A stretch of 64,000 nt of DNA from assembly GCA_037043455.1 (NCBI GenBank), contig JAWPHD010001141.1:1-64000 (forward strand), written 5' to 3'. The notes below the pieces were generated by a model. The model had not been told where the DNA came from. It ran no database searches and saw only the letters and a program-made list of their open reading frames with translations. Positions within the stretch are counted from its first letter, which is position 1, and each line of letters starts with the position of its first letter. Of this stretch, positions 47,701 through 55,830 are shown one piece after another. This DNA comes from Cyrtodaria siliqua (Eukaryota; Mollusca; Bivalvia; Adapedonta; Hiatellidae). Position numbers and translations under genes: made by a program.

Positions 47701-50700
47701 TCTATACTGGTACTACATGTTCTATACTGGTACTACATGTTCTATACAGGTGCTACATGTTCTATACTGGTACTACGTGTTCTATACTGGTACTACATGT
47801 TCTATACTGGTACTACATGTTCTATACAGGTGCTACATGTTCTATACTGGTACTACGTGTTCTATACTGGTAGTACATGTTCTATACAGGTGCTACATGT
47901 TCTATACTGGTACTACGTGTTCTATACAGGTGCTACATGTTCTATACTGGTACTACATGTTCTATACTGGTAGTACATGTTCTATACTACTACATGTTCT
48001 TTACTGGTACTACATGTTCTATACAGGTGCTACATGTTCTATACTGGTACTACGTGTTCTATACTGGTACTACATGTTCTATACTGGTACTACATGTTCT
48101 ATACTGGTACTATGTGTTATATACTGGTACTACATGTTTTATACTACTACATGTTCTATACTGGTACTACATGTTCTATACTGGTACTACATGTTCTATA
48201 CAGGTGCTACATGTTCTATACTGGTACTACGTGTTCTATACAGGTGCTACATGTTCTATACTGGTACTACATGTTCTATACTACTACATGTTCTATACTG
48301 GTACTACATGTTCTATACTACTACATGTTCTATACTGGTACTACATGTTCTATACTGGTGCTTCATGTTCTATACTGGTGCTACATGTTGTAGTTGTTAA
48401 TTACAGAGCACCAAATATAAATTAATTTAAACCCATGGAGGAATAATATGCAAGCAGGTTTAAAGTCAAAGTATACTGGATGCTTATTGTAATGATGGTA
48501 AATAATTCAAGATTGCCGTGTGTCCCTTTAAGATTCAAAAACATTAACACAAAACAAGAACTGATGAATATGTGATAAATTTGACAACTTGACAGCTTGT
48601 GAAAATTATTAAAAGATATATTCTGATTTGCTGATAATTCAAAAGAAATAAAAGGAATTTATGATAAAAGAAGATCATTATCCATCAAAGTGGCCTTTGA
48701 TGTTGTTATGACATAAAATTGAGAATAATTGAAAAAGTGACAAGATCATGCCTTAAGCAACAGATTGCTGTATCAGATGGTAAATGTGTCATGGAAAAGC
48801 AGTAAATCAGATCATAGCAAATAGAACTAACTGCTTGTATAGCTAAAACTCAAATACTCAAATACAGGGGACTTGTTCAGGCATTAGTTTATTATATATT
48901 TATATATCTGAACTTTTTCCATGTGGTTTTTAATGCATTTGTGTATATTAATAATTATGCAATTATCAAATTCAGATAATATAAAAATAAATTTGTAAGT
49001 TAAGGGTGCATCTTCATTTATATTTTAAGCATGCCTGAGGAAAAATACTCATTCAGTTTTTGGCTGTAAATGTATATCTTATTAAATTGTATTGCTAAGA
49101 CAGTGTAACTATTACTTGTTTGTTGAACCACTTTGGTGAAAAGCTTCATATAGAGGGTCTGCAAATGTATGTTTGTATTTAGCCTCATTTATATACATTA
49201 TTTGCCCAAGAATCAAAAGTATGTCACCAGGCCTGGCATTGACCTACACTTTGGACTCTAAAAAAATATGACTTGACTTGTGTGTATAGCTCATTTTCTA
49301 AGACACTATTTGTCCTACAGTCTTCAATCTTTAAAAATGCATTCATATTTACAACCATTACACAGTCCTACCAAATAGGACCTTGACCTACTTTTTAGAC
49401 TCTTTGTTAATTGTTTGGTAAAAGAAAATGTTTGCGTTTAGCTCAGTTTCTAAGGCACTATTTACCCTACAGTCTTCAAGCTTCATACATTGACCTCACA
49501 CATTGACCTTCACTTCAAATACCTATCAGAAGTGCAGGACATTGTCATTGTCCTATATTCCAGACTGTTTATTCTGTTAATAATGTTAATGTTTGTTTAG
49601 AAAATATTAACATTTGCATTAAGCTCAATTTCTATATATCTTTTTTCTATTGAATGTAGTTCACCATAATATACCTTGACCTTCATTTTGGACTTTGTTC
49701 TTTCTTTTAATGGTAAGAGTTAAATGTTAAAAACGTGGCTCTGTTTCTAAGATACTTTGTCTAATAACAGCAAAAAACTATTTTGTAGGGGTGAATATAC
49801 TTTTTGGCACAAGACATCATTGATTAAGAATACTTGCATTCAGACACCCTTGTTGTTGATTTTTGTCTTGTTTTGTAACAAGAAGAAAAAGGAAAAAAAT
49901 GTTGTGCCAAAATGGTATTTGAACACAGTTCTGTTAGATTATCCAATAATAATCAACATAAGCATGTCTGTACCCATGAGAATTTATATTTACAGGAAGC
50001 GTTGGTACCTGTTTGATCCTGGGCAGACAGAGTGTATGTACCCTACCAGAATTCCATATGAAGAGTCGAGCATATATAGTGAGGTCAACATCAGGTCGCC
50101 TGATGTCAAAAGGCACCCATTATTTAAGGTACAATTCCATTTTAAAGTTTGGTTACAATTAGGGTATAAACTCGCAATCTTAAAAGAAACTAACCCGCCA
50201 AATAACGGCAAAATTACAATCTAACATGGTTTATGAAAATACTCAATGCTGATTGGCTATTGAGAAGTTTTTCAAAAAGCTATATAGACCTCTGACGACA
50301 CGTCCTTCAACCGTTAGAACATCATTTTAAACTATTTTCAACATCGACAACGATTACATTATTTTAAGACAACGTTCAAACAACAAATTGAACTTGTTAA
50401 AAAATGTATCAGATAAAAAATAAAATATTTCCGGCGAGTTTATATTGTGCGAGATCAAAACCTGGTGTTTGGGACTTGAAACACATCGAAACCTCGGGCC
50501 TATGGCACTTGGTATCGATGGTCTTCAAGTCCCGCCCACCAGGTTTTGATCTGGGACAATATAAACCCACTGGAAATATTTTAATTCTTAACTACAAACC
50601 TGTAATCAAAATTCTATCCAGGTGTTCAGGTCATATAAAAATGTATGTGTCAATTAAAAGCACAGTTTTTATTCACGGGTTCTTGATATGCTGAAGAGAT

Positions 50701-51865
50701 CACCTCTATTAAGACACTACCTGCTTTAAGAGGCCACTGTTTCAGGCCTTAATTGCATTATTTTAAATCAAAAGGCATATGCATTAAGAGACCACATGTG
50801 TTAAGAGACCATTTTTGCTCATTCCTTTATTGGTCTCTTAATACCGGTTTGATTAGTTTCTATACAGGTGTATATGACATACCAGTTTGACTAGTTTCTA
50901 TACAGGTGTATATGACATACCAGTTTGACTAGTTTCTATACAGGTGTATATGACATACCGGTTTGACTAGTTTCTATACAGGTGTATATGACATACCAGT
51001 TTGACTTGTTTCTATACAGGTGTATATGACATACCAGTTTGACTAGTTTCTATACAGGTGTATATGACATACCAGTTTGACTAGTTTCTATACAGCTGTA
51101 TATGACATACCAGTTTGACTAGTTTCTATACAGGTGTTTATGACATACCAGTTTGACTAGTTTCTATACAGGTGTATATGACATACCGGTTTGACTAGTT
51201 TCTATGCAGGTGTATATGACATATCGGTTTGACTTGTTTCTATACAGGTGTATATGACATACCGGTTTGACTAGTTTCTATACAGGTGTATATGACATAC
51301 CAGTTTGACTAGTTTCTATACAGCTGTATATGACATACCAGTTTGACTAGTTTCTATACAGCTGTATATGACATACCAGTTTGACTAGTTTCTATACAGG
51401 TGTATATGACATACCAGTTTGACTAGTTTCTATACAGGTGTATATGACATACCGGTTTGACTAGTTTCTATACAGGTGTACATGTGACATTAGCATAGTA
51501 CATGTAGTGAAATTCAGCGATTGGCGAAGCAGAAATGCACATGGTGCTTGAATAGGATACCCTTTTGGAACGGTAGGGTCAATCCTGTTACAGTGACAAT
51601 AGTTGCATATTATGTTTAACTCTGTATTCAGCTATCATTTTGTCCTTGTCAATATTTGATCTAACTTCAGTCATCTATTTCCTAATTAAAATAAGCTCAT
51701 CCCTTATATCATGCCCTACATGCTTTACCTTTTGTTTCAGAAATCGGAAGCATATATAGTGGAGCTACAGCCCGGAGATGTCCTCTATGTTCCCAGACAC
51801 TGGTGGCACCATGTAGAATGTCTACAGTCATCCATTAGTGTTAATACATGGGTACCCATGGTGAG

Positions 51866-51931
<66 letters not shown>

Positions 51932-54228
51932 CGTCCGTCCGTCCGTCCGTCCGTCCGTCCGTCCGTCCGTCCGTTCGTCCGTTCGTCCTTAATGCACTAA
52001 TATCTTCAGACATCACACAAATTGATGCCCGCTAAACTTCTTTGACACTACCTGAATACTCACGTTTATATGCCACTACCTGAATACACACGTTTATATT
52101 CCACAACCTGAATACACACGTTGTTTATATGCCATTACCTGAATACACACGTTGTGTATATGCCACTACCTGAATACACGTTTATATTCCACTACCTAAA
52201 TACACACATTGTTTATATGCCACTACCTGAATACACGTTTATATGCCACTACCTAAATACACACATTGTTTATATGCCACTACCTGACTACACATTTATA
52301 TGCCATTTCCTAAATACACACCTTGTTTATATGCCACTGCCTGAATACACATGTTGTACATATGCCTCTACCTAAATACACACGTTCATATGCCACTACC
52401 TGAATACACACGTTATTTATATGCCACTGCCTAAATATACATGTTGTTTATATGCCACTGCCTAAATACACATGTTGTTTATATGCCACTGCCTGAATAT
52501 ACATGTTGTTTATATGCCACTGCCTGAATACACATGTTGTTTATATGCCACTGCCTAAATACACATGTTGTTTATATGCCACTACCTGAATAAACATGTT
52601 TATCTGCAGGAGGAGGATGTCTACTCACATCTACACGAATCCGTCTCTAGAATGCTGTTTACAACTATGTCATCTGTGTTGCTAGGCAACAAGGAAGCTG
52701 AGGCTTGTGTAAATACGAATGAGGTATTTTTGAATGCACATGTATTAAATGTTAATGAAATTGGCCTGTGAAGACCGTCTGTTAAAGAACTGTCAGTTCA
52801 TGTATTCAATTGTTACATTCTTTTTATCCCTGCAAATGAAGTCGTTAAGAGGGTCATTTAAAATATGCGGTTAAACTGTTATAAAAATAAATGTATGGTA
52901 TCACTCTGAATTATATGTTGGATAAATAAAATAAAAATTCAAATAGCTATGTGCTATTAATGACAAGCAGTATAAGAGAGAAGAAGTATTATATATAGAT
53001 ATTGTTTCAACAAATATGGACTTAATTGTATTAATGTGTTTACTTAACTATAACACCCATGTCATTAGATACCGAAGTTGACGTTTGTAACTTGTGAAAT
53101 AAATGGAAAGTTTTGAGACATACGACGTATCAAAATTTAAAGTAGACTAAATGGGAGTTGTTTTTTTTCTTTAAATAATCTCTTCTAACTTTTTAACAGC
53201 CCATGTTATTATTATATACTGGTAAATGATATATTGTTTCTCTTGCCACCTTTCAGGAGCTACAGCCAGCAAGCATTAATTTGGCATATTTACAGACATC
53301 ACTTCAAGCACTCGTGAAATACCGGACACAAATACCAAAACATCAGCACCTAATAAATGCACAACAAAACCTGTCTGTCAACCATGATGAGAAGATTGAC
53401 AATGAATTTAGAAATACCCCTGAAAATGAAGCCAACCCATCCCAGTCTGTAACAAATATTAATTATTTTGAGAAATTCGCAAATGCATTTCCTGATAACA
53501 ATATAAAATCAGCCAATATGAGTCCTATAGAAACAAGCACTGAAATTAATACAGAGAAAACAGTTGCACTAAATACCGACACAAAACTTGAGTTTGAGAC
53601 AGGCACAAATATTCATAAAGAATCTAGAAAAAGAAAACTGAACACAATTGCTATGGAAAGCATTAATACAAAGCATGAACATTTGGTTGGTAGGAAACTG
53701 CCAAGAACTAGTGAAGAAGGACAGGCTGTTAAACAGTGTGGTGGTATGAAAACAAAAGATGATGTTACAAACGATTACAGTGACCAAAGTAGTGACACAA
53801 GTAATTGTGGAAAACTTGAGATATTTGCTACCACTTGTATACCATTTAAAGAATATCTGACATTTCTGGAGAAAGAGTTTGAATATGATATTGATGATAA
53901 TGATGATGATGCGAATGATGCTGATGCAGATTTTGAAGAAAAACCAACAGAATTAACCTCCAAACAGAAAGAGAAAAATAACATGTTAGATTGTGCAGCT
54001 AGTGAAGTTTATGTGAGACCAGAAGTGACATATGATATCATAAGTGTGTGCTCCAAGGACATTGTTAACAGTGAGGCTGATTTATCAAGTAACCAAGAGA
54101 GCGCGAGTGAACATGCTGATGCTGAAGAGATGGGTATTAGTATTGCAGATATCATAAACTGTGTGCTCAATCCTGGTGTTATTGAACATATTGGTCGTGT
54201 ACTTCTTAATAAAACTAGTAAAAAGTGA
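35532..54228 (+). CDS. HSPBAP1: HSPBAP1, HSPB1-associated protein 1 homolog (JmjC-fold, seven coding exons)
   Basis: Exons: 35532-35706, 36372-36553, 37419-37555, 49996-50128, 51741-51860, 52610-52723, 53257-54228. All have AG/GT junctions and phases that join without a stop, giving 610 residues. Vertebrate HSPBAP1 binds the small heat-shock protein HSPB1 (Hsp27) and damps its protective action; it belongs to the JmjC/FIH-like Fe(II), 2-oxoglutarate oxygenases, though its substrate is unsettled. The clam-type protein keeps H150 and D152 (TPCHQDTYG), K166 at the 2-oxoglutarate position (GRKRWYLF) and the distal H232 (VPRHWWHHVE), plus YPTRIPYEESS. The JmjC part fills residues ~10-250. Beyond ~290 is a long low-complexity, acidic tail absent from the catalytic core, making it longer than the human protein (488). 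Introns carry SINE, MITEs, a provirus and minisatellites. Confidence 0.92.
35865..36000 (+). mobile_element. tRNA-derived SINE, Trp(CCA)-like head
   Basis: A-box TGGTCCAGTGG (35,873-35,883), a loop CTCCAGA with CCA at 35,898-35,900, and B-box GGTTCGATCC (35,913-35,922), then CCTTGAGCAAGATAATTAAT, like the conserved central domain of V/Meta-type SINEs. The anticodon stem has two mismatches and no acceptor stem forms, so this is a retroposon and not a tRNA gene. It lies in HSPBAP1 intron 1. Confidence 0.6.
36372..36553 (+). CDS. HSPBAP1: HSPBAP1 coding exon 2
   Basis: 182 bases. It contains CPHLMLTLHQYCDWL and SCYIDYKYMKELFKDNPDV, aligning with the family's ADYKYF segment. Acceptor TTTTGCAG, donor AAA|GTAACC. 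Confidence 0.9.
36613..37023. mobile_element. 411-bp palindromic MITE with TTAG duplication
   Basis: Arms 36,613-36,694 and 36,940-37,023 begin AACAGTCTATT and share AGAATTATTTTATT and GGTTTCAAGAA. Direct TTAG flanks at 36,609-36,612 and 37,024-37,027. The centre contains a second, looser symmetry (CTCAGTGTGTTCT(G/C)AGAA twice). In HSPBAP1 intron 2. Confidence 0.8.
37419..37555 (+). CDS. HSPBAP1: HSPBAP1 coding exon 3 (metal-binding HxD)
   Basis: 137 bases. It contains GRNGGDSTIWIGSAGAYT followed by PCHQDTYGFNLV, giving the first His and the Asp of the iron site. It ends inside an Arg codon (AG|G) completed 12.4 kb downstream. Confidence 0.95.
37683..39700 (-). mobile_element. Dispersed element, family C, copy 3
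   Basis: Opens with TTTAGCTCTACTGGCCAGCAG. It then has about seven ~160-bp units (GGAGTTATGGCCCTTG, GAAAACCAGCCAGATC) and a second zone of ~155-bp units (TCTCCTGAACCCC, GGGATGATCA). The CCCTCTTGGGCCTC end is missing. Non-coding, in HSPBAP1 intron 3. Confidence 0.7.
39701..40060. other. HSPBAP1 intron 3 between family C copy and provirus
   Basis: AT-rich, no recognisable element; contains TTCAATAT and simple T/A runs only. Confidence 0.5.
40061..40668 (-). repeat. 3' LTR of the provirus
   Basis: Near-identical to 46,305-46,920 apart from indels near 40,283 and 40,485. The purine-rich GATAGGAATGAAA on the minus strand next to 40,669 could be the polypurine tract. Confidence 0.85.
41634..43448 (-). 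pseudogene. Provirus env remnant (F-type fusion glycoprotein-like)
   Basis: The first segment (43,448-43,023) has a furin-type RQRR site followed by a hydrophobic Gly/Phe-rich stretch like a fusion peptide, then a heptad-rich helix. After a frameshift near 43,030 a second segment runs to stops at about 42,815 and 42,806. The same frame resumes (42,742-41,846) with several Cys and N-glycosylation-type sites, and a last frameshift near 41,870 leads to a membrane anchor (FIVLIKCII) and basic tail ending at 41,634. No signal peptide at the first ATG. Layout agrees with invertebrate gypsy/errantivirus Env. Inactive as it stands. Confidence 0.72.
43409..44062 (-). CDS. Unknown 217-codon ORF between pol and env of the provirus
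   Basis: An uninterrupted frame from ATG at 44,062, overlapping the env frame by 40 bp. It is predicted largely helical, with hydrophobic runs (LGLLFSLILFMG, VLFFFDSEYLF) and charged stretches (EQEVSKREREDC). No zinc, protease or polymerase motif is visible. It is the longest undamaged frame of the element outside env. I do not recognise it; it could be an accessory protein or the N-terminal part of Env. Confidence 0.55.
   Translation of the reverse strand: MSAQSYLLEDSCLTVDLVKAAGGENIPLESYKQPYRSRYFSILIEKHGEGFLNRLRFYGEDFLYVGENLGLLFSLILFMGRPFNLGVLFNTFDATEIHALVQVLFFFDSEYLFESLVGYAYDTMKLIPLVVEIGRVSGLKTDRADRVMDIILRYYEMGLTKDNLILLIEICEQEVSKREREDCYASLDAKLTGIGTAFRAIKSLKCQVYMLMDTITT
44321..45160 (-). 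pseudogene. Provirus pro-pol remnant: protease joined to integrase C-terminal tail
   Basis: One frame carries the retropepsin motif LIDTGA (about 45,100) and, within roughly 20 codons, passes into an integrase C-terminal sequence (DFTVGDAVYLKKH, then WVPFY). RT, RNase H and the integrase core are missing. The frame continues through TGA (44,914), TAA (about 44,864) and TGA (44,626-44,624) into an acidic, Ser-rich tail ending at 44,321. The deletion kept the frame, which is unusual. Confidence 0.72.
45161..45895 (-). pseudogene. Provirus gag remnant
   Basis: A capsid-like piece (45,895-45,599, with WDDLRGELAARFSD) ends at an in-frame TGA. The next piece (45,567-45,352) is in another frame, and the nucleocapsid piece with one CCHC zinc knuckle (C-x2-C-x4-H-x4-C, around 45,340-45,300) in a third. 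It closes with TGA at 45,163-45,161, after which the protease continues in the same frame. Confidence 0.75.
46305..46920 (-). repeat. 5' LTR of the provirus
   Basis: Matches 40,061-40,668. Termini carry the short inverted repeat TATAGTC/GACTATA in place of the usual TG/CA. It has an extra block near 46,524 (GGACACGAACTGCTGATG) and lacks the ~20 bp found in the other LTR near 40,485. Just inside (46,260-46,296) is a tRNA-3'-end-like string GGTCGAATCCTGGTCC ... CCA, a possible primer-binding site. Confidence 0.85.
47271..48390. repeat. Minisatellite of 20-bp and 17-bp units
   Basis: CTGGTACTACATGTTCTATA (20 bp) alternates irregularly with CTACTACATGTTCTATA (17 bp) and with CAGGTGCTAC variants, about 58 units. 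It gives stop-free frames of Tyr, Met, Phe, Thr, Cys and Leu, the longest 360 codons, which are artefacts. In HSPBAP1 intron 3. Confidence 0.93.
48391..49995. other. HSPBAP1 intron 3, right end
   Basis: AT-rich. From 49,190 to 49,720 there are three or four weak repeats of TTGACCT(A/T)C with TTTGGACTCT and CTAAG(A/G)CACTATTT spaced about 180 bp, another decayed dispersed repeat. No coding. Confidence 0.5.
49996..50128 (+). CDS. HSPBAP1: HSPBAP1 coding exon 4
   Basis: 133 bases (1 + 44 codons). KRWYLFDPGQTECMYPTRIP then YEESSIYSEV matches vertebrate HSPBAP1 closely. Acceptor TATTTACAG, donor AAG|GTACAA. Confidence 0.94.
50421..50583. mobile_element. 163-bp hairpin MITE
   Basis: Arms of about 60 bp starting TAAAATATTTCC and sharing TTTATATTGT, GATCAAAACCTGGTG and GGGACTTGAA with complements. 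In HSPBAP1 intron 4, 293 bp after exon 4. Confidence 0.85.
50843..51482. repeat. 38-bp minisatellite with a 3' splice-site-like motif in every unit
   Basis: About 16-17 units of TACC(A/G)GTTTGACTAGTTT plus CTATACAGGTGTATATGACA. Each unit, in the gene's direction, has a branch-site-like TTTGACTAG followed closely by TTTCTATACAG|G. In HSPBAP1 intron 4, ending 258 bp before exon 5. Confidence 0.93.
51741..51860 (+). CDS. HSPBAP1: HSPBAP1 coding exon 5 (distal His)
   Basis: 120 bases, 40 codons. VELQPGDVLYVPRHWWHHVE supplies the third metal ligand, then SSISVNTWVP. The donor GTGAGT runs straight into a (GTCT)n microsatellite. Confidence 0.95.
51865..51986 (+). repeat. (GTCT)n(GTCC)n microsatellite at the exon 5 donor
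   Basis: Begins four bases into the intron, inside the GTGAGT donor, and runs about 120 bp with one break (CTCTGTC). The GTCC part follows the GTCT part. Confidence 0.95.
52046..52605. repeat. 31-bp minisatellite ending at the HSPBAP1 exon 6 acceptor
   Basis: About 18 units of CTACCTGAATACACA(C/T)GTTG plus TTTATATGCCA, several shortened by 3-5 bases. The last reads CTGAATAAACATG-TTTATCTGCAG|G, so the real polypyrimidine/AG region occupies the place of a unit. Confidence 0.92.
52610..52723 (+). CDS. HSPBAP1: HSPBAP1 coding exon 6
   Basis: 114 bases, 38 codons: EEDVYSHLHESVSRMLFTTM and a less conserved end. Its acceptor region is the last, altered unit of a 31-bp tandem array. Confidence 0.88.
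52724..53256. other. HSPBAP1 last intron
   Basis: AT-rich; donor GAG|GTATTT and acceptor CACCTTTCAG. No repeats recognised. Confidence 0.6.
53257..54228 (+). CDS. HSPBAP1: HSPBAP1 terminal coding exon
   Basis: 972 bases including TGA. It begins NLAYLQTSLQALVKY (helical, moderately conserved), followed by a long polar region rich in Asn, Thr, Glu and Lys with an acidic Asp/Asn/Ala run around 53,884-53,940, and ends in a hydrophobic helix-like segment (ADIINCVLNPGVIEHIGRVL). The middle looks disordered and lineage-specific. No frame break. Confidence 0.88.
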   Translation, partial: ELQPASINLAYLQTSLQALVKYRTQIPKHQHLINAQQNLSVNHDEKIDNEFRNTPENEANPSQSVTNINYFEKFANAFPDNNIKSANMSPIETSTEINTEKTVALNTDTKLEFETGTNIHKESRKRKLNTIAMESINTKHEHLVGRKLPRTSEEGQAVKQCGGMKTKDDVTNDYSDQSSDTSNCGKLEIFATTCIPFKEYLTFLEKEFEYDIDDNDDDANDADADFEEKPTELTSKQKEKNNMLDCAASEVYVRPEVTYDIISVCSKDIVNSEADLSSNQESASEHADAEEMGISIADIINCVLNPGVIEHIGRVLLNKTSKK

Positions 54229-54294
54229 CATTGCCTTTTTTCTTTTTTCCAGCATATTTTGCCAAAGAAATAACCCATCTTATTCTATACTGGC

Positions 54295-54300
54295 AATAAA
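54295..54300 (+). terminator. HSPBAP1 polyadenylation signal
   Basis: AATAAA 67 bases after the stop codon, in an otherwise T-rich context; the only canonical hexamer close behind the gene. Confidence 0.6.
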
Positions 54301-54436
54301 TTTTAATCCACAGGGACTATTTTCATGAAGAAAAAAAAATCTGTTTTATGAAGCACTTTTCTAAAACATGGTATGGCTTACTGAGAAAGGGTGTTGCCTG
54401 AATATACAATAATCAGTGCACAATATACAAATACAA

Positions 54437-54438
<2 letters not shown>

Positions 54439-54471
<33 letters not shown>
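54439..54471. repeat. (AC)n microsatellite
   Basis: Uninterrupted CA dinucleotides, about 16 copies, 0.2 kb beyond HSPBAP1. Confidence 0.95.
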
Positions 54472-54472
<1 letters not shown>

Positions 54473-55139
54473 TCTTATCTTTGGTGACCCATACATAGGT
54501 TGTTGACTCCTGTTATGGCTATATTTGATTAACATTGTACATAGTTAAAGTGTTCTGTTTCTAGTAAGGTCTGTTCAGTGATACATATCGCATCACGTGT
54601 CAGTATGATCTTTTCAACATACATATTCAAAACATATTTGAGCCTTGGATATGTTTCTCTTAAACATACTTTTATTAAAAACGACATTTTCTGTTTCATG
54701 AACACACAGGCCTAAGGTGGTGGAAAAAGTAATAGTCAGAGGGTCATGATGGTGTTCCAAAATGTCTTAGTGGTTCGTTTTGTGGATTTGTGCATGATTC
54801 GAATGATACCTAGTTGTGTTCGGCAGTGCTTATCTCGCAGAAAACGGTTGACATTTAGAGATTTGCCAAGCCGCTATAAAAGTACCTGATGTACGCCTTC
54901 TGTAGTATATGTACGTATGTGGATTAGGAATCTCATTGTCTGGGGATGATTCTGAAATATCCGGGCACCTGTGGTTTATAAAACATTCAATATTGTATAT
55001 ATATATATAGAGAGATTTTTCCACTGTATAGTGAAGCGTTTCGAGATATTATTGAAACAAACTATCAAATCAAATTTACAAGTATGGAAGGGACATCCAT
55101 GGGACACAGATACCCCGCATACGCAATGGCAGTCAAATA

Positions 55140-55830
55140 AAAGTCTGGAAGTATGTCAAGGTCATTCTAACTGACCTCCTTTTAGTAGGGACTTCTTGCT
55201 GTCCGAATCCTGTACAGACTAGTGGTTGAGAAGTTTAAAAGCTATATGCTTGTGTTGTGTTGGGGGGAAAAAAGACTGAATGAACGCAGTACGAAAAATA
55301 TGTGAAGGTCATCCAAACTGACCTACTTATGGATGAACATGTAGATGTGCTAAGCTATGTTTTGAAGTATGAACTAAATTGACAAAGTAGGTCAATGTCT
55401 TACATTCACATTGACCAGCTGATGTTATTAAGTGTGCATAAAGTTTGAAAGCTGTACAGATGTTGGTATCTAAGTCATTGACCTCATGAAATACTCGAAT
55501 GATAAGCTATAATAGTAATTAAGTGCGAAAAGTAGGTGAAGGTCATTCATGCTGACCTAATTTTGGTTGGAAAGTGTGTATATATGAAGTTTGAAAACGT
55601 AGTGGATTTTCGTATATGAGCAATAGACTTGAAAAACAACTGTTAAATGAAAATTGTAGGCGAATTAAATGTCATATTCAAATGAACAAATGTTTGGTAC
55701 GAGCATACTGATGTCACGGGCCGAACTAAACATATGGCTTGACCAAAAACTTTAAATTAAAATTTAATTGTAAATTAACGAAGTTTCAAATACACGGAAG
55801 GTGCTTCATATTGACCTAGTTTGGGTTGTA
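55140..55830. repeat. Degenerate repeats with AGGTCA...TGACCT palindromes
   Basis: Five diverged segments contain AAGGTCATTC-type and TGACCTA-type half-sites: near 55,157, 55,305, 55,390, 55,540 and 55,798. Three have the exact form AGGTCA-N7-TGACCT. Spacing is irregular (85-250 bp). Non-coding, probably an old dispersed repeat like the GAGGGTCAAGGTCA units elsewhere. Confidence 0.55.

Noticed and set aside
47229..48425. Frames of 138-360 codons rich in Tyr, Thr and Cys
   Set aside because: Minisatellite artefacts in an HSPBAP1 intron.
49757..50224. A 155-codon plus-strand gene
   Set aside because: Only 49,996-50,128 is coding (HSPBAP1 exon 4); the rest is read-through into intron on both sides.
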